A DNA stretch of 64,000 nt from Proteromonas lacertae (GCA_002245135.1 NGBS01000292.1:434001-498000); one strand, 5' to 3'; shown: positions 1 through 12,504, numbered from the stretch's first letter. The notes: generated from the sequence alone by a model not told the origin. Numbers and translations: made by a program.

Positions 1-750
1 AGAAAAGAAGTTGAACAAATAGATATGAGAGAAGATGTAATTGATTTTCATCAACAAAATGTAATTACTAAAGATACAGTTACAATAAAAGTAGATGCAT
101 TGGTATATTACAGAGTTACTGATCCTATAAGAGCAGTTTATAACATCAATAATTACCCAGATGCTATAGAATTCTTAACTCAAGCTACACTCCGTGATAT
201 ATTAGCGAATATGACGTTAGATGATACATTTTCATCGAGAGAAGAGATTAATAATCAATTATTGGATAGAGTAAGAGTAGATTGTGAAAGATGGGGAATA
301 TCCTTAACAAGGGTTGAAATATGTGATATAAATTTTGTTAAGTTAGGTGGTATAGATGTCACTGAAGCTTTAAAAAGTCAAATTACAGCTGAAAGAATGC
401 GTCGAAGCAAAGTATTAGAAGCTGAAGGTGATAAACTCTCACAGATTATTAGTAGTAGAGCTCAAGCTAATATTTTGATATTGAATGCTGAAGCTTATTA
501 TACTGAAAGGACTTTGAAGGCTGAAGGTAGTGCTGCTGCTCGATTAGCTGAAGCAGAAGCTGAAGCAAAGTCAATTACTATCTTATCAGAAGCATTGGAA
601 GGTACTGGTATTAAAGCTGCTGAATATTTGATCGTTATAAATTATTTGAAGGCATTGAAGGAAATGACTAGAAATGGTAGTGATAACAAGATTAAACTTA
701 TTCCAAGAGAAGATTTGGATATACTTGCGCATATCACTAAATTTAATTAA
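1..750 (+). CDS. stomatin/prohibitin-family (SPFH) protein, 5' partial
   Basis: The frame is open from base 1, so the start lies outside the window; 249 codons are visible. The protein matches the core of the stomatin branch of SPFH proteins: residues around ITKDTVTIKVDALVYYRVTD, then AVYNINNYPDAIEFLTQATLR and a VEICDINF segment. A helical Ala/Glu-rich tail (LAEAEAEAKSITILSEALEG) follows and normally drives oligomerisation. Family members form ring-like scaffolds on membranes, at the plasma membrane or the mitochondrial inner membrane. The membrane-anchoring N-terminus is not in the window, so location cannot be judged. No intron is needed in the visible part. Family assignment is firm; the exact subfamily (stomatin versus stomatin-like 2) is not. 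Confidence 0.85.
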   Translation, partial: RKEVEQIDMREDVIDFHQQNVITKDTVTIKVDALVYYRVTDPIRAVYNINNYPDAIEFLTQATLRDILANMTLDDTFSSREEINNQLLDRVRVDCERWGISLTRVEICDINFVKLGGIDVTEALKSQITAERMRRSKVLEAEGDKLSQIISSRAQANILILNAEAYYTERTLKAEGSAAARLAEAEAEAKSITILSEALEGTGIKAAEYLIVINYLKALKEMTRNGSDNKIKLIPREDLDILAHITKFN

Positions 751-839
751 GCATTATATGATTTGTTTATTTTCCATTCTTTTTTTTAAATTTGTGGTTA
801 AGATTTTTCGTTGAATTTTTGAATAACCATAATATTTGA

Positions 840-2250
840 ATGTCAGAATCTTCTGTTATTGGGGAGCCGTACCTACATTTGTTGAATTTTGGAGATGATT
901 ATGAAGTATATTATTTCAAGTTAATTGTAGATTTTAAATTTAGTTCCATCATCACCTGATTGTCTTTCTTTCAAAATTCACAATAAAAAGAAAGATAAGT
1001 ATCAAAGAATGAAAGTTATCAACCATAATAACAGCGACAGTAAGAGCAAAAAGTTTTTTTTAGGTACTATCGAGAATGTTGCATTATTGAACAATATGAA
1101 TATTGCATCATACACTACGACAAAATCATCAGATAATTTTCTTATCATAGTAATGCCTGAGTATAAATATTCGTTATCAAAAGTTAATACTGTTGATATG
1201 TTTGTAAGAACTAATGACTATCAAATTATAATAGATATATGCAATGCGCTAGATTCAATGCATTCATTCGAAATCATCAATGGAAATTTAAAACCCTCCA
1301 ATATCTTATTCAATCGATATGATGAAAGCTGTAATTATTTTATCTCCGATTATTGTCAACAGTTTATATATCTTTACGCATTAAACAAAAACCCATTTAC
1401 ACAAGATAATTTAAGATATAACAGTCCAGAGTTGTTAAAGAATAGAGAATTATCTTATAAATCTGATTTGTGGAGTATTGGATGTATAGTTGCTTATATT
1501 TTATTAAATAAGCATATATTTGATAGTAAAAACCTATACGATTTATTCACACAAATTATTGATGCAAAATATGATGATGATATAGTAAATGAACTGAGAA
1601 AGGTGGATGAAAGAATATATGAAAATATAATTAAGAAATTATTAGTGGTTGAACCAAATGAAAGATTGAATTTTGATGATATTCGAAAATTCTTTTTTAC
1701 AACCAAAAAGACAGATATTAATGATTTTCTTAACTCTATTGTATCAAGCCATAGTAATAGTAATAGTAACAATAACAATAATAAGAGTGTCTATATTGGT
1801 ATTAATTCAAGTGGTGAATATAAATTGAATGATCCAAAAATTGGAGATTATGGATTGGAATATTTATGTGATAATTTTAACAAAATGAACCATTTACAAA
1901 TCCTTGTGTTATATAATTGTGACATTACTACAATTGGCATAAGATTTTTAGCAAATTCTTTGAAGATTATACCTGAATTAAGACGATTGGAATTGCAAAA
2001 AAACAAAGTAGATGATGAAGGTGTGAATTTGATATGTAAAAATTTGAAGTATGTTAGTAAGTTAGAACAGTTGAATTTAGGTGAAAACCCAATAACAGAG
2101 AAAGGAATTGAGAAATTGAGTTATTCTCTCTGTAAATGCCCATATTTGTATTTATTGTTCTTATCTAATATTGATGTTAATAACAAGACCAAGACTAAAG
2201 AGAGAATAAAGACATTCCATCCAAATGTTAAATTATCAGTTTTCTTTTAA
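840..2250 (+). CDS. pseudokinase with C-terminal leucine-rich repeats
   Basis: Two exons, with an intron at 906-930 (25 nt) joining in phase, give 461 aa. The ATG at 840 adds an N-lobe (LNFGDDYE-ILNLVPSSPD...) whose YQRMKVI stands where the VAIK lysine is expected. The catalytic loop reads INGNLKPSNIL: the catalytic HRD aspartate is Asn. DFG is replaced by ISDY, and the glycine loop is not recognisable, so catalysis is unlikely. WSIGCIVAYIL and the alpha-H/I region of the C-lobe are conserved. An Asn/Ser-rich linker (around 1750-1785) leads to three or four ribonuclease-inhibitor-type LRRs (about 1830-2200). It is probably a signalling scaffold. A much longer paralogue lies at 7125-10482 and has its first intron at the same place, after a Tyr-Glu. 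Confidence 0.8.
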
Positions 2251-2773
2251 ATTTATTATCTCATATATACATTTTGTTTGTTTGTACATGAGATAGCTTT
2301 TATGAAATAATCGATATTCTTATCAGTTTAGAGTTAATGCAGAGTTTAAATGAATTGAAAGAAGTTGCGCTTATATTTGTATAACAGTTATTTATATTTA
2401 TAAAAAATATTACATATATTTGGTATATAATCACTCATATAATAGTCTTTATCAATCAACAACTTAAATCTAATAAAATAGATGCTTCATCAAAATAGTA
2501 TATGTATTCATTAAGCTGTTATTATGTAATCCATGGTATAGCATATATTCTGCTGAGTTAAATTTTGTACGATTTTCCTAATACAGTCATGATGTTCTAT
2601 TTTCTTGTATATATAAAAAATATTATGCTTATTATTTCAATAACCCATTTTATAAATGTAGTTTGAAAGCTTGGTGATGAAAAAAATGCTAATTACTATT
2701 TTGACTCATCATTTTTGGTCATTGACACAAATTACAGTTACATAAAAAGTCGTTATTTTCATTATATAAAATA
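2251..2773. other. intergenic, AT-rich
   Basis: No supported gene. This is the intergenic space between the pseudokinase-LRR gene and the Ca2+-ATPase. It presumably holds the ATPase promoter, but no element can be named from sequence alone. Confidence 0.6.
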
Positions 2774-5700
2774 ATGTCTGACGAGGAACCAGAGAAAGTG
2801 GTTGAAATGACAGATAATCCTGAGCCTCAGGAAGCTCCACCTGCTGAGCCAGCTCCAGAAAATCCTACAGAAGAAATGAAAGTAGAAGATTTTGAAAAGA
2901 AGGATGAGGAAGAGCCACCAGCTGAAGCTGAATCAGAGAAAGAAAAGGAACATGAAGCTGAACCAGTTGCTGCAGAACCTGAACCTGCTAAAGAGAAAGA
3001 AACACCTACAGAATTAACAAAAGAGACTTCATTGAAAAATCTACCACAAGTAGTAGTAACACCAGATATATCAAATGTAGAAGTATCATCAATATATCTT
3101 ATTAACTTTCATAGAAATGGAAATTTACTTCAGAAGATCTAAGTGCACCAAATGCAGAACATCCCAACAATCTATTTGATTGGCAAGCTAAGGAAGGTAA
3201 GACTCTAGTGTCTGTAGGTGGTGTAGAAGCAGTTGCTAAGAGTTTGGGAACTGATTTAGAAAAAGGTTTAACCACAGCAGATGTAAACGATCCAAAGAGA
3301 CTTGAGCTGTATGGTAAAAATGAAATAGCTGAATCTGATCCAGTAACATATTGTGAATTAATTTGGGAAGGATTACAAGATGTGACATTAATTGTCTTAA
3401 TTGTCGCTGCTTTAGTATCTATTGTTACTGGTGGTATATCAGAAGGTTGGGATATGGGTTGGCTAGATGGTGTATGTATTATTGTAGCTGTAATGTTGGT
3501 ATTGAACGTATCAGCTGTCAATGATTATCAAAAAGATAGACAATTCAGAAAACTAAACCAAGAAAACGACAAGATGATTCCTTACAAGGTAATAAGAGAT
3601 GGAACCGAACATATTTTAACAAAATCTGATATTGTTGTTGGTGATTTAATGATTATCTCATCAGGTGATACAGTCCCAGCAGATTGTATATATGCATCAG
3701 GAGATAATGTAAAGATGGATGAATCAAAATTAACAGGTGAATCTGATGAAATGAAAAAAGACAAAGAACATCCGTTCATTGTATCAAGTTCAGAATGTCA
3801 TAATGGTAGAATGAGATGTGTTGTTGTAGCAGTTGGTGAAAACTCAGTAATTGGTAAAATGAGAGCGTTATTAGGTGGAAATGATGATCCAACTCCATTA
3901 CAACAGAAATTAGAAGTTTTAACTTCACAAATCTCAATTCTTGGTGCTATAGTTGGTGTATTGACATTTTTAGTGATGCTAATTATCCATGTAGCTGAAT
4001 ATTTCAATAAAGATGGTACAGTTGATGAAAATGGAGATCCGCATTGGTCATCTTCTAATTGGTCTGATTTATTATCATATCTTATAATTGGTGTAACAAT
4101 TTTAGTCGTGGCTATTCCAGAAGGTTTACCATTAGCTGTAACTATTGCTTTAGCTTATTCAGTAAAGAGAATGATGAAAGATAATAATTTAGTTAGACAT
4201 TTAAATGCATGTGAAACTATGGGTGGTGCTAATACAATTTGTAGTGATAAAACTGGTACTTTAACCTTAGGTAAAATGACAGTTATTAGATCATGGGTAT
4301 TAGATGATAGAGGTGATGATCATAGTAAATTATTAGGAGAAGAAGTCGACAGAAATGGCTTTTACGAACAGTGTAAAAACTTACCCGATGACTTGAAGGA
4401 GAAGATTATTGAAAATGCATGTTTGAATAATGATGCTGTTATGGTTGAAGCTGAAGATGGATCAATCAAATCAACAGGTAGTGCTGTAGATATTGCATTA
4501 TTGAATTGGGCAAAAGCTATTGGAATTGATTATAAAGAAATGAGAAGCACATTCCCAAGATTGAATAAAGAAGATGCTGAAAATACAACAAGTAAAGGAA
4601 TTGTATTTGCAAATGCATTCCACAGTGATAGAAAGAGATCATCAGTAGTTGTAAGATTACCAGATGGTAAATATAGAATCTATGTAAAAGGTGCTCCAGA
4701 AATGTTATTGAGATTATGTAATGATACCTTATCTGCAACAGGTAGAAAAGCTGAATTAACAGGTTCATTTAGTGAAGAAAAGGATCAAGATGGACATCGA
4801 ATGGGTAATGGTTCAAGACTACGTACATATGAGAGTATTATTATTCCAATGTGTTCAACTGGTTTAAGAGTGATTGGTTTAGCATATAGAGACTTTGAAA
4901 CTCCTGAAGATTGGACTAAAACAATAACATTTAAAACAGAAGAACAAAAAGGAACAGGCCAATGTCCAGCTGCTGAAACTGATATGACATTATTAGGATT
5001 TATTGGTGTACAAGATCCTCCAAGAGAAGAAGTGCCAGACAGTGTTCGAAAGTGTCAAAAAGCAGGTATTTATGTAAGAATGGTAACTGGTGATTCTTTA
5101 GAAACAGCAAAAGCAATAGCTAAACAGATTGGAATTTATCATCCTCAAGGTGATGTTGAATTAAATATTCCACCAGGTATTTGTATTGAAGGTCCAGTAT
5201 TTCGAGAGATAGTTGGTGGTTTAGTATTACCACCACATTTTGACCATGAATGTCATTGTCAAGATTATAGTACTCATCCTCAATTCAAACAAGATTATAA
5301 AACTCCAGAATATCCTATTCATTTTGGTTATTCGTCAATAGTAGGTCATAAAGATGAAAGATGTGCAGACTGGACAGCTGATGTAGTAAGTAAGAGAGGT
5401 GATAAATGTACTGATGAATGTAAACAAAGAGGTTGTAGAAAACAAATGAAACATCCAAAAGATAAAACTGAAGAACAACAATATTATATAGTAAAGAATC
5501 AAGCTGCATTTGATCAATATGTTTCAACATTACAAGTGATGGCTAGATCTGCTCCAACTGATAAACATTTACTAGTTACTGGTTTAATGGAAAGAAGACA
5601 AGTGGTTGCTGTAACTGGTGATGGTACAAATGATGCTCCTGCTTTAAGTAAATCAAATGTAGGTTTTGCTATGGGTATAGCTGGTACATCTGTAGCTAAA

Positions 5701-6570
5701 GATGCTTGTGATATTATCTTGATGGATGATAATTTCACATCAATTGTAAAGGCAGTAATGTGGGGAAGAAATGTCTATGATGGAATAAGAAAGTTCTTAC
5801 AATTTCAGCTAACAATCAATTTAGGTGCTTTAGCTTTAGCATTTGTATGTGCTTGTTCAATCAAAGAAAGTCCATTGAATGCAATTCAAATGTTATGGGT
5901 AAATCTAATAATGGATACATTTGCTTCATTAGCTTTAGCAACTGAATTACCAACTGAAGCATTATTAAATCGAAAACCATATAAACGAGATGATTCTTTA
6001 ATCTCCAATGTAATGTTACGAAATATTATTGGCCATTTCATCTATCAATTTGCAATTTTGATGTTTTTAGTATTTTTAGGTCCTGATTTATTAGGAATTC
6101 CAATTGGTACAACATTAGGCCATTCAGCTGCTCCAACTCAACATTTGACAATCGTATTTCATTCTTTTGTATTAATGCAATGTTTCAATGAAGTAAATGC
6201 TCGAAAAATCGATAATTCTCGAAATATATTTGCAAATATTGGTACTAGTTACATGTTTATTTGTATTGTAATTTGTACAACAGGTGTTCAATTCCTTATT
6301 GCTCATTTTGGTGATATTGTTTTTGGCTGTAAATCCTTAACAGGTGCTCAACATGGTGTTTGTATAATAATTGGATTTATGGAAATGGTTGTTTGTCAAT
6401 TATTAATATTTATTCCTCCTACATGGTTCCCTGATATGGGTGCGAAAGAATCTGGTGAAGAATTCCAACCCAATTTTATAATTCGAGCAAAATCTTCTAG
6501 TCGTCGAGTTTCTCAAATGACTCGTAAATCGAGTGAACAACCTGGTTTAGTTCGAATCTTTACTCATTGA
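2774..6570 (+). CDS. plasma-membrane-type Ca2+-transporting P-type ATPase (P2B)
   Basis: Two exons, 2774-3076 and 3115-6570 (intron 38 nt), give 1,252 aa. The enzyme pumps Ca2+ out of the cytosol at the expense of ATP. Visible motifs are PEGLPLAVT in TM4, the phosphorylated aspartate in CSDKTGTLT (about residue 479), MVTGDS, and TGDGTNDAPAL of the P-domain hinge, then VNLIMDTFASLALATE in TM6. The first 100 residues are an acidic Glu/Pro/Ala-rich tail with no membrane segment. Unusual: between the GDS helix and VMARSAPTDKH there is an insert of about 90 residues (about 5236-5510) with many Cys and His, absent from typical PMCAs. Family certain; the membrane (plasma or contractile vacuole/acidocalcisome) is not shown. 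Confidence 0.95.
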
Positions 6571-7124
6571 CAATAAAATTAGAAATGTAAAGTTTAAAAA
6601 ATAAAATTGTAAAAGAGTTTTTCAATAGTTTATTATATTATCTTATCTACTTATAATTGTTTATATGTATTGGTTTTAAAATAAAAATAGTGAAACGACT
6701 AAATTTCTAAATAGAATTTAACAATGCTTTTGTTTTTTTCTAATAAGATGATATCATCCATTCTTTCATGTTATAATGAAGTATATTTATTAATTTATGT
6801 TTATTAATAAAATAAAGTCTACGTAAATTTATTATTCCATATTTTTCACTAATATCGATTGATGGATAATGGAAAGGAAAGAAAATTATTTGGCACAGTA
6901 ATACAAAAGAAAACAAAAGGAGATAAACAGCTATAAAATCATCAACAAAATAATTATCTAATGTAAAGAAATTGCATAATATTACCATTTCTTAATTCAA
7001 CTACATTCTATATACATCAATAAATATAAAATAAGTATAATGATTAAGGATGAAAATAAGATTTTAATTATTTGGGGATTTTCAATTTAACCAAAATTTT
7101 GATAAAATCTTTAATCTTTCTAAA
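6571..7124. other. intergenic, AT-rich
   Basis: No supported gene. The 82-codon minus-strand frame in this interval is low-complexity and hydrophobic, without a family match that I recognise. Confidence 0.5.
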
Positions 7125-10100
7125 ATGAATTGCATTGATGAAATATTGTCACAATATGAAGTATTTAAGTTTATTTAATTATTTAGATTAATAAAAGAGC
7201 CGAAAAGAGTGGTTCTGAAGTAGATTTGGTTGTGAAAGATGAAGATACAATGAAAACGGTGAAAATCCTAAATATTACTGAAGTAGATGAACAGAGAGTA
7301 TTAAAGTTATTGTGAAAATAACTCGTTGCTCTTATATTGTTGTTCATATTTGGATATATCCAACCCAAATGCAGTTTTTCGGGTGTAATACAATAGTATT
7401 AGAGAGAAAATACTACGAGAATGATTTGGAAGAGATAATTCAAAGTCAAATCCTTATCAAGTGATAGTATTAATAGTATAATATGTGGTTTGTGTAATAT
7501 CCTTATAATAATGAATGAAAATGATGTAATGGTTGATAATTTGAAGAGCAGCAATGTAATGTATGAAGAGAATTGTGATATAAAGTTATGTGATTTGTTT
7601 TTAAACACATTGAGAATAGAAGAAATTAAAGTGTATGATGTATGTTTTAAATCTCCAGAAGAGTTGAATGGATTAGAATGTAATGAAAAAAGTGTGATTT
7701 GGTCAATTGGCTGTATATTATATGAAATGATTTGTAAGAAATTACCATTTAATGAAGATAATAATATATTTAAGACAATGAATAACATTCTGAGATGTAA
7801 ATACAGTTTAGATGAAAAATGTGATGATTTAATGAAAGAGATGATATTCAGAATGTTAAAAGTGAAGAGTGAAGATAGATTAAGTTTAATAGAGTTGAAG
7901 AAAGAGATGATAAAAATGAGTGAAATATTAAAAGATGAAGATAATGATTTGATAATATGTGGTGAAAGAAAAGAGGTGTTATTTAATCATGATAATGCAA
8001 TAATTATTTCACTTCCAATAATATTTCCATCAGAATATTACCTTGATTGTAAAAAATGGAAAGTAATGAGAGAAATATTGATAGAATCATATAACTGTAA
8101 ACCAAATTTAAGAATACTATCACTATTATTGAAGATGAAACTATTCAAAAACAGAAAAATTTATACAGATGATTGTGATTATGATAATGATAGTAATAAT
8201 AGTGAATGTAATGAAAATGGATTAACAAATAATATATTAATATTTCAAAATCAACACAGATGTAAAGAGAATGGAAAATGTTATTTAGATAAAATGATAT
8301 TCGAAATTTATGGTAATATTAAAAAAGAATAAAAATTAATCATAAATGTATTTGTTTATGTGAAGAAGGAATTAAATATTTCTTCAGAATGTTAGAAATG
8401 ATAAATCCAACAAAACTCGAATTTGGTATAATTCTAATCATTCTTATATATATAGGCGATGAAGATCTTAGAATTCCAATTCAACAACAGCCATTGTTTG
8501 TATCATTATTAACTCAATTATCTGATTTGCATGAATTAGATTTATGTAATTGTAGCCTGACTTCCATTTTCATTGAATTATTTGTTAAATCAATTTCAAT
8601 GATAAAATTAAAATACATAAATGTTTCATGTATTTGTTATTCTCTATATTTTATTGTAATAGCTAATCCAATTGGTGGAAAAGGATTGAAATTGTTAATT
8701 CCACATATACATTTATTAATCAGCAAGAATAATGAGTTGAATCTTAATGGAATGAATTTGGATAATGAATCAATGATATTATTATCAGATGAATTATCTA
8801 AATATCCAAATATTCAGAAGATTGATATTAATAAAAACAAAAATATTAATGCAAAAGGATTAAAAGCTTTATTCTTCAAATTTCCAATTTCAAAAATGGA
8901 ATTTGATTTTAATCGAAAAAGTAAAGAATTACTGATTGATAAAGACATTCCAGAATTTATGAAATACATTAAAGATAATAATTTAAGTAATTTAGAAATT
9001 GACGATGATATTTTCAAATCATTCATTTCATTAAGATTGAATGAATTGAAAGAAATAGAAGAGTTAGATTTGAGTAGTATATTTTGATATATTTCTATTA
9101 TCTAGATAATAAACTAACATATAAAAGTATAGAAATACTGATTGCCAATTCATCTTCATTTTCAAATCTTGAAAGACTTTATTTGGATGGAAATGCTATT
9201 GGAGATGATGGTATGAGAATATTATCTCCATATTTACATTTAATTAATGATCATACAATGAATTGTTCAAGTATAATAATAATTGTTATTTTATCATATT
9301 TAATAGAAACTGGATTATCTTCAGTAGGATTGAAATACTTAGTTGATGGTTTAAAGAATATGAAAGAAGAGATATACAGACTTGATATAAGTAATAATAA
9401 TATAGATTCAGATGGAATTGAATATTTGATGAATTACAGAAATAAACAAAAGATGGCCAATGAACTTAATATTACATGGTATTTATCTTAGTTTTATATT
9501 TTAATAATAGCATAATCCAATAGGTAATGTTGGATTTAAATTATTATTGGGTAAACTAAAGAGATTATCATCTGATAGATAAACTGAACTTGAGTAATAT
9601 CTCAATAGATGATGAAAGTGCAATATTATTAGCAAGTGAATTAGATTCAATGAGAAGTTATAGAATAATAAATCTAAAAGGAAATAATATTGGAATGGAA
9701 GGTTTAAAAGAAATCTGTTCAATATCATTGAAAAAAAAGCATTATCCATTGGTTGTTATGAATAATCCATCGTGGACAAATAAAGAATTGAGATATTATG
9801 TGAATTACTGTTTTAAAAAAGAAAAAAAAGATGATAATCATTTGAACAAATATGATTTTTCAAGTATAAAATCTGTAATTGTAAATAAATAGATCTAAAT
9901 CTGGATAATTCTCATATATCGATCATTAAAAAGATTCAATATTGGAAACTTAATTTATCTAATAATGATCTTAATTCAGAAGGCTTATATGATTTAATAG
10001 ATAATGTGATAAACGATTCAACATATATTTCGATATTTAATAATCCAATTGGAGATGATGGAGTTGAAATAATATGTAAACATTTAGATAAATTTGTTAA

Positions 10101-10482
10101 ATACAGATTATGAATATAACCTTATATCATTAAATCTCTCATGTATTTATATGGATATAATATATATAATATTGCATAGATATAAGAATGAATGAAAAAG
10201 GATTAAAAATGTTGGTAGAAAGATTAAAAGAATATAAACCATTATCAATAATAGATATATCAAGAAATGAATTAGATGAAAGTGAATTAAGGATTGATAA
10301 TAGAAAACAAAGAAGTATTTGATTGTTTAGATGAATTATCAATAACAGTAAAAAAGAATATAGATAAATCTCTATTAAAATCATTTTTAGAAACATTTTC
10401 ATCAATTGGAAGAATAAAATTGGATGGAATATCAGAAGAAGAAAAGAAAGAATTATCAAAAGAATTCTTAAATATTGAATAG
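7125..10482 (+). CDS. long pseudokinase-LRR protein, frame broken at six stop codons
   Basis: Paralogue of the 840-2250 gene. Exons join across introns at 7161-7186, 8313-8365, 8426-8455, 8630-8662, 9077-9105, 9271-9306, about 9477-9510, 9864-9892 and 10143-10179. The kinase part is inactive: VDNLKSSNVM replaces the HRD loop (Asp to Asn) and KLCDL replaces DFG. At least eight RI-type LRRs follow, with motifs such as NPIGGKGLKLL, NAIGDDGM and NNPIGDDGV. The domain reads continuously only if one nucleotide is skipped at in-frame stops at 7313, 7386, 7462, 9580, 10111 and 10320, always +1. At 9477 the intron boundary is also irregular: two extra bases precede the GT. It may be a decaying copy, a gene using +1 frameshifting, or a stretch with assembly errors. 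Confidence 0.6.
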
Positions 10483-10605
10483 TGAAAATTATTATATAAA
10501 GAAAAAAAGAATAGCATGAAGATTAATTATTTGAATTTACCTTATTTTTTTGTTTTAAACAAACCGCTCATTCTACTCCACATCTATTTAATAAAATACT
10601 AATAA

Positions 10606-11488
10606 TTATACACTTTTCTTTTCATTTTTATCTTTACAACAACATTTTTCTTTCTTCTCATCACATTTTTCGCATTTTTCTTTTCCATCATTCTTACAAC
10701 ATTTTTCTTTTCTACATTCACAATTACTGTCATTATGTTTTTCACATTTACACTTTTCTTCTCCACATACTGCATTTGTCTCTGGTTGGCATGTACATTT
10801 CTTACCTTTTTCACACTTACAGTTTTCTCCACATTTACATGTCTCACTTCCACATTTCTTACATTTTTTTGAACCAACTAATTTTTTATACTTACGATGA
10901 TTTGGATTAACTCTATCATCACATGTATGTAACTATTTCATAATATTATCATACAAATATACATTCCAGTTGTTGTTTAAGAATTGATCTTGATAAGCTT
11001 CATATATACGAGTATTAACAGGTCCATAAGTAACGAATCCTTCTGGATTTGGTGAATTATTCCAAAAATACCTTCTAGTTGCACATAAACAACCAATTGT
11101 TCCATAAGGTTTGTATGGTTCTTGGGCAATATTTCCAAGCATTTCATTAGAATACCATGGATAAGTCATATGAGTAAGAGATTCTGAACAGTTAGCAATA
11201 TTTGCTTTATCTTTTTGTCCACAGAGTAATGATGGTTGATTTGACTGTAATTCTAATTGTTGATTAAATTGCAATAACTTCTTTTCATCATTTGGTAATA
11301 GTTTTCTATCTACAGAAATTGGGAATGAATGAACTATCAATAAAGCATAATACTTGCAATATACCTGCAAAACATCTGCATAAATTGATTGATTGTGGTC
11401 TAACGAAGGTTTTACAAGCAATACTCAACATATCAAGAAATAGAAGAAAAGAAGAAAAAAAATAATCGTTACTTTTTAGTCCAATCAT
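10606..11488 (-). CDS. secreted protein with metallothionein-like Cys-rich tail
   Basis: Three exons on the minus strand, introns 11334-11364 (31 nt) and 10933-10962 (30 nt), both joining in phase. The N-terminus (DYFFSSFLLFLDMLSIA) looks like a signal peptide. The middle, about 150 residues, is not recognised. It contains SLLCGQKDKANIANCSESLTHMTYPWY and GTIGCLCATRRYFWNNSPNP. The last 90 residues are made of CxC, CC and CxxC motifs (KCKKCGSETCKCGENCKC, KCCKNDGKEKC, KCCCKDK), the hallmark of metallothioneins. Reading this stretch in another frame gives a Val/Lys/Asn-rich ORF, which is the wrong frame. The tail probably binds Zn, Cu or Cd; a secreted metal-binding domain is uncommon. An 18-nt in-frame GT-AG segment just before the tail could be spliced or translated. 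Confidence 0.65.
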
Positions 11489-11542
11489 AGTTAATTAAAA
11501 TAAAACAAAAAAACAACATCTTTGAAATAAATAATGAACGAA

Positions 11543-12504
11543 TTAATTTCTATTTACATGCAAAAGCATCCTCAATGTATCATTTATAGTAAAACTAATT
11601 CCTAAGGCAATCGGCCCTTTAATCCAATTAAGCGAAACACCTTTCCACAATCCACGCAAACTTTCAGTTTGAAACACATGCTTCAATGTCTAAAATGATA
11701 TAAAAATATAAAATATAAATATATATATGTATACTTTCAAAATTGTAGTGTAATACTTTTTAGTATCATATGTTTGAGTATTTGCATTGAAAAATCCATC
11801 CGTTTGTAATCTTCTCCTCACAATATCTAAAGGGTAAGTAGCTGTTTGTGCTATTAATGCTGCTAAAGCACCACAAATAAACCTCTGAAATGGATTAAGT
11901 GATTTACCTGTTCTATCACCTAACAACTGTTTTGATGTTTCAAATGTCATCCAACTAAGACCAGCATAAGGTATTTCACCTAATAATGCAGGAGACATAC
12001 CGTTATAAAGTGATTTCCAACCTTCAGTTTTAATCATCATTTTTATTGCTTGAAATATGTTTTTGTATTTCATTTCTTTTGGTTGAATTGCCATTCTTGC
12101 ACGAGTGAGATCTAATGGGTAGGTTATTGCTACTGATGTTGCACCTGCTGCGGATCCTGCTATAAACCTCTGAAGGGGAGTTAATGGGATAGTATCTTTG
12201 GGTTGTAGGAATCTACTGAACAAATCGAATAATAAATAATGAAATCCTGCATAGGGAAATACACGGATTACTGTTGCACTGTTACCTTTCCATAATCCCT
12301 TCCATCCTTCTTCAAAGTAAATAGTTTTCATTTGTTGAAAACATTTCCTGTATGTGAATTTTGTATGAGATACCTAGATGAATATGATATTAAAATTAAA
12401 AATACTTGGAATATTATTTTCACTCGATCTAAAGGAGCAATTGCTGATTTTGATATTATGCCAGCCACCGCTCCTGCCAAGTATGATTTTGTAAAAAATG
12501 CCAT
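11543..12504 (-). CDS. mitochondrial carrier family protein, CoA-carrier-like (SLC25A42/Leu5 type)
   Basis: Three exons, introns 12374-12405 (32 nt) and 11690-11734 (45 nt). Three tandem carrier repeats carry the signatures PLDRVK, PLDLTR and PLDIVR, and six amphipathic membrane helices are expected. The third repeat ends with GLWKGVSLNWIKGPIALGIS, which resembles the coenzyme A transporters of the SLC25A42/SLC25A16 group and plant/yeast Leu5-like carriers. The likely role is exchange of CoA or adenine nucleotides across the mitochondrial inner membrane. The ATG at 12504 (MAFFTKSYLAGAVAGI) is the first in frame after an in-frame stop. Family assignment is firm; substrate is inferred from the last repeat only. 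Confidence 0.85.

Noticed and set aside
7462-7477. 16-nt GT-AG segment as an alternative to the +1 skip at 7462
   Set aside because: It would restore the frame, but it is far below other introns here and would drop the kinase-like DSIN residues; kept only as an alternative.
10599-10877. Val/Lys/Asn-rich 92-codon ORF
   Set aside because: Same strand but wrong frame relative to the Cys-rich tail, which joins in phase to the upstream exon.
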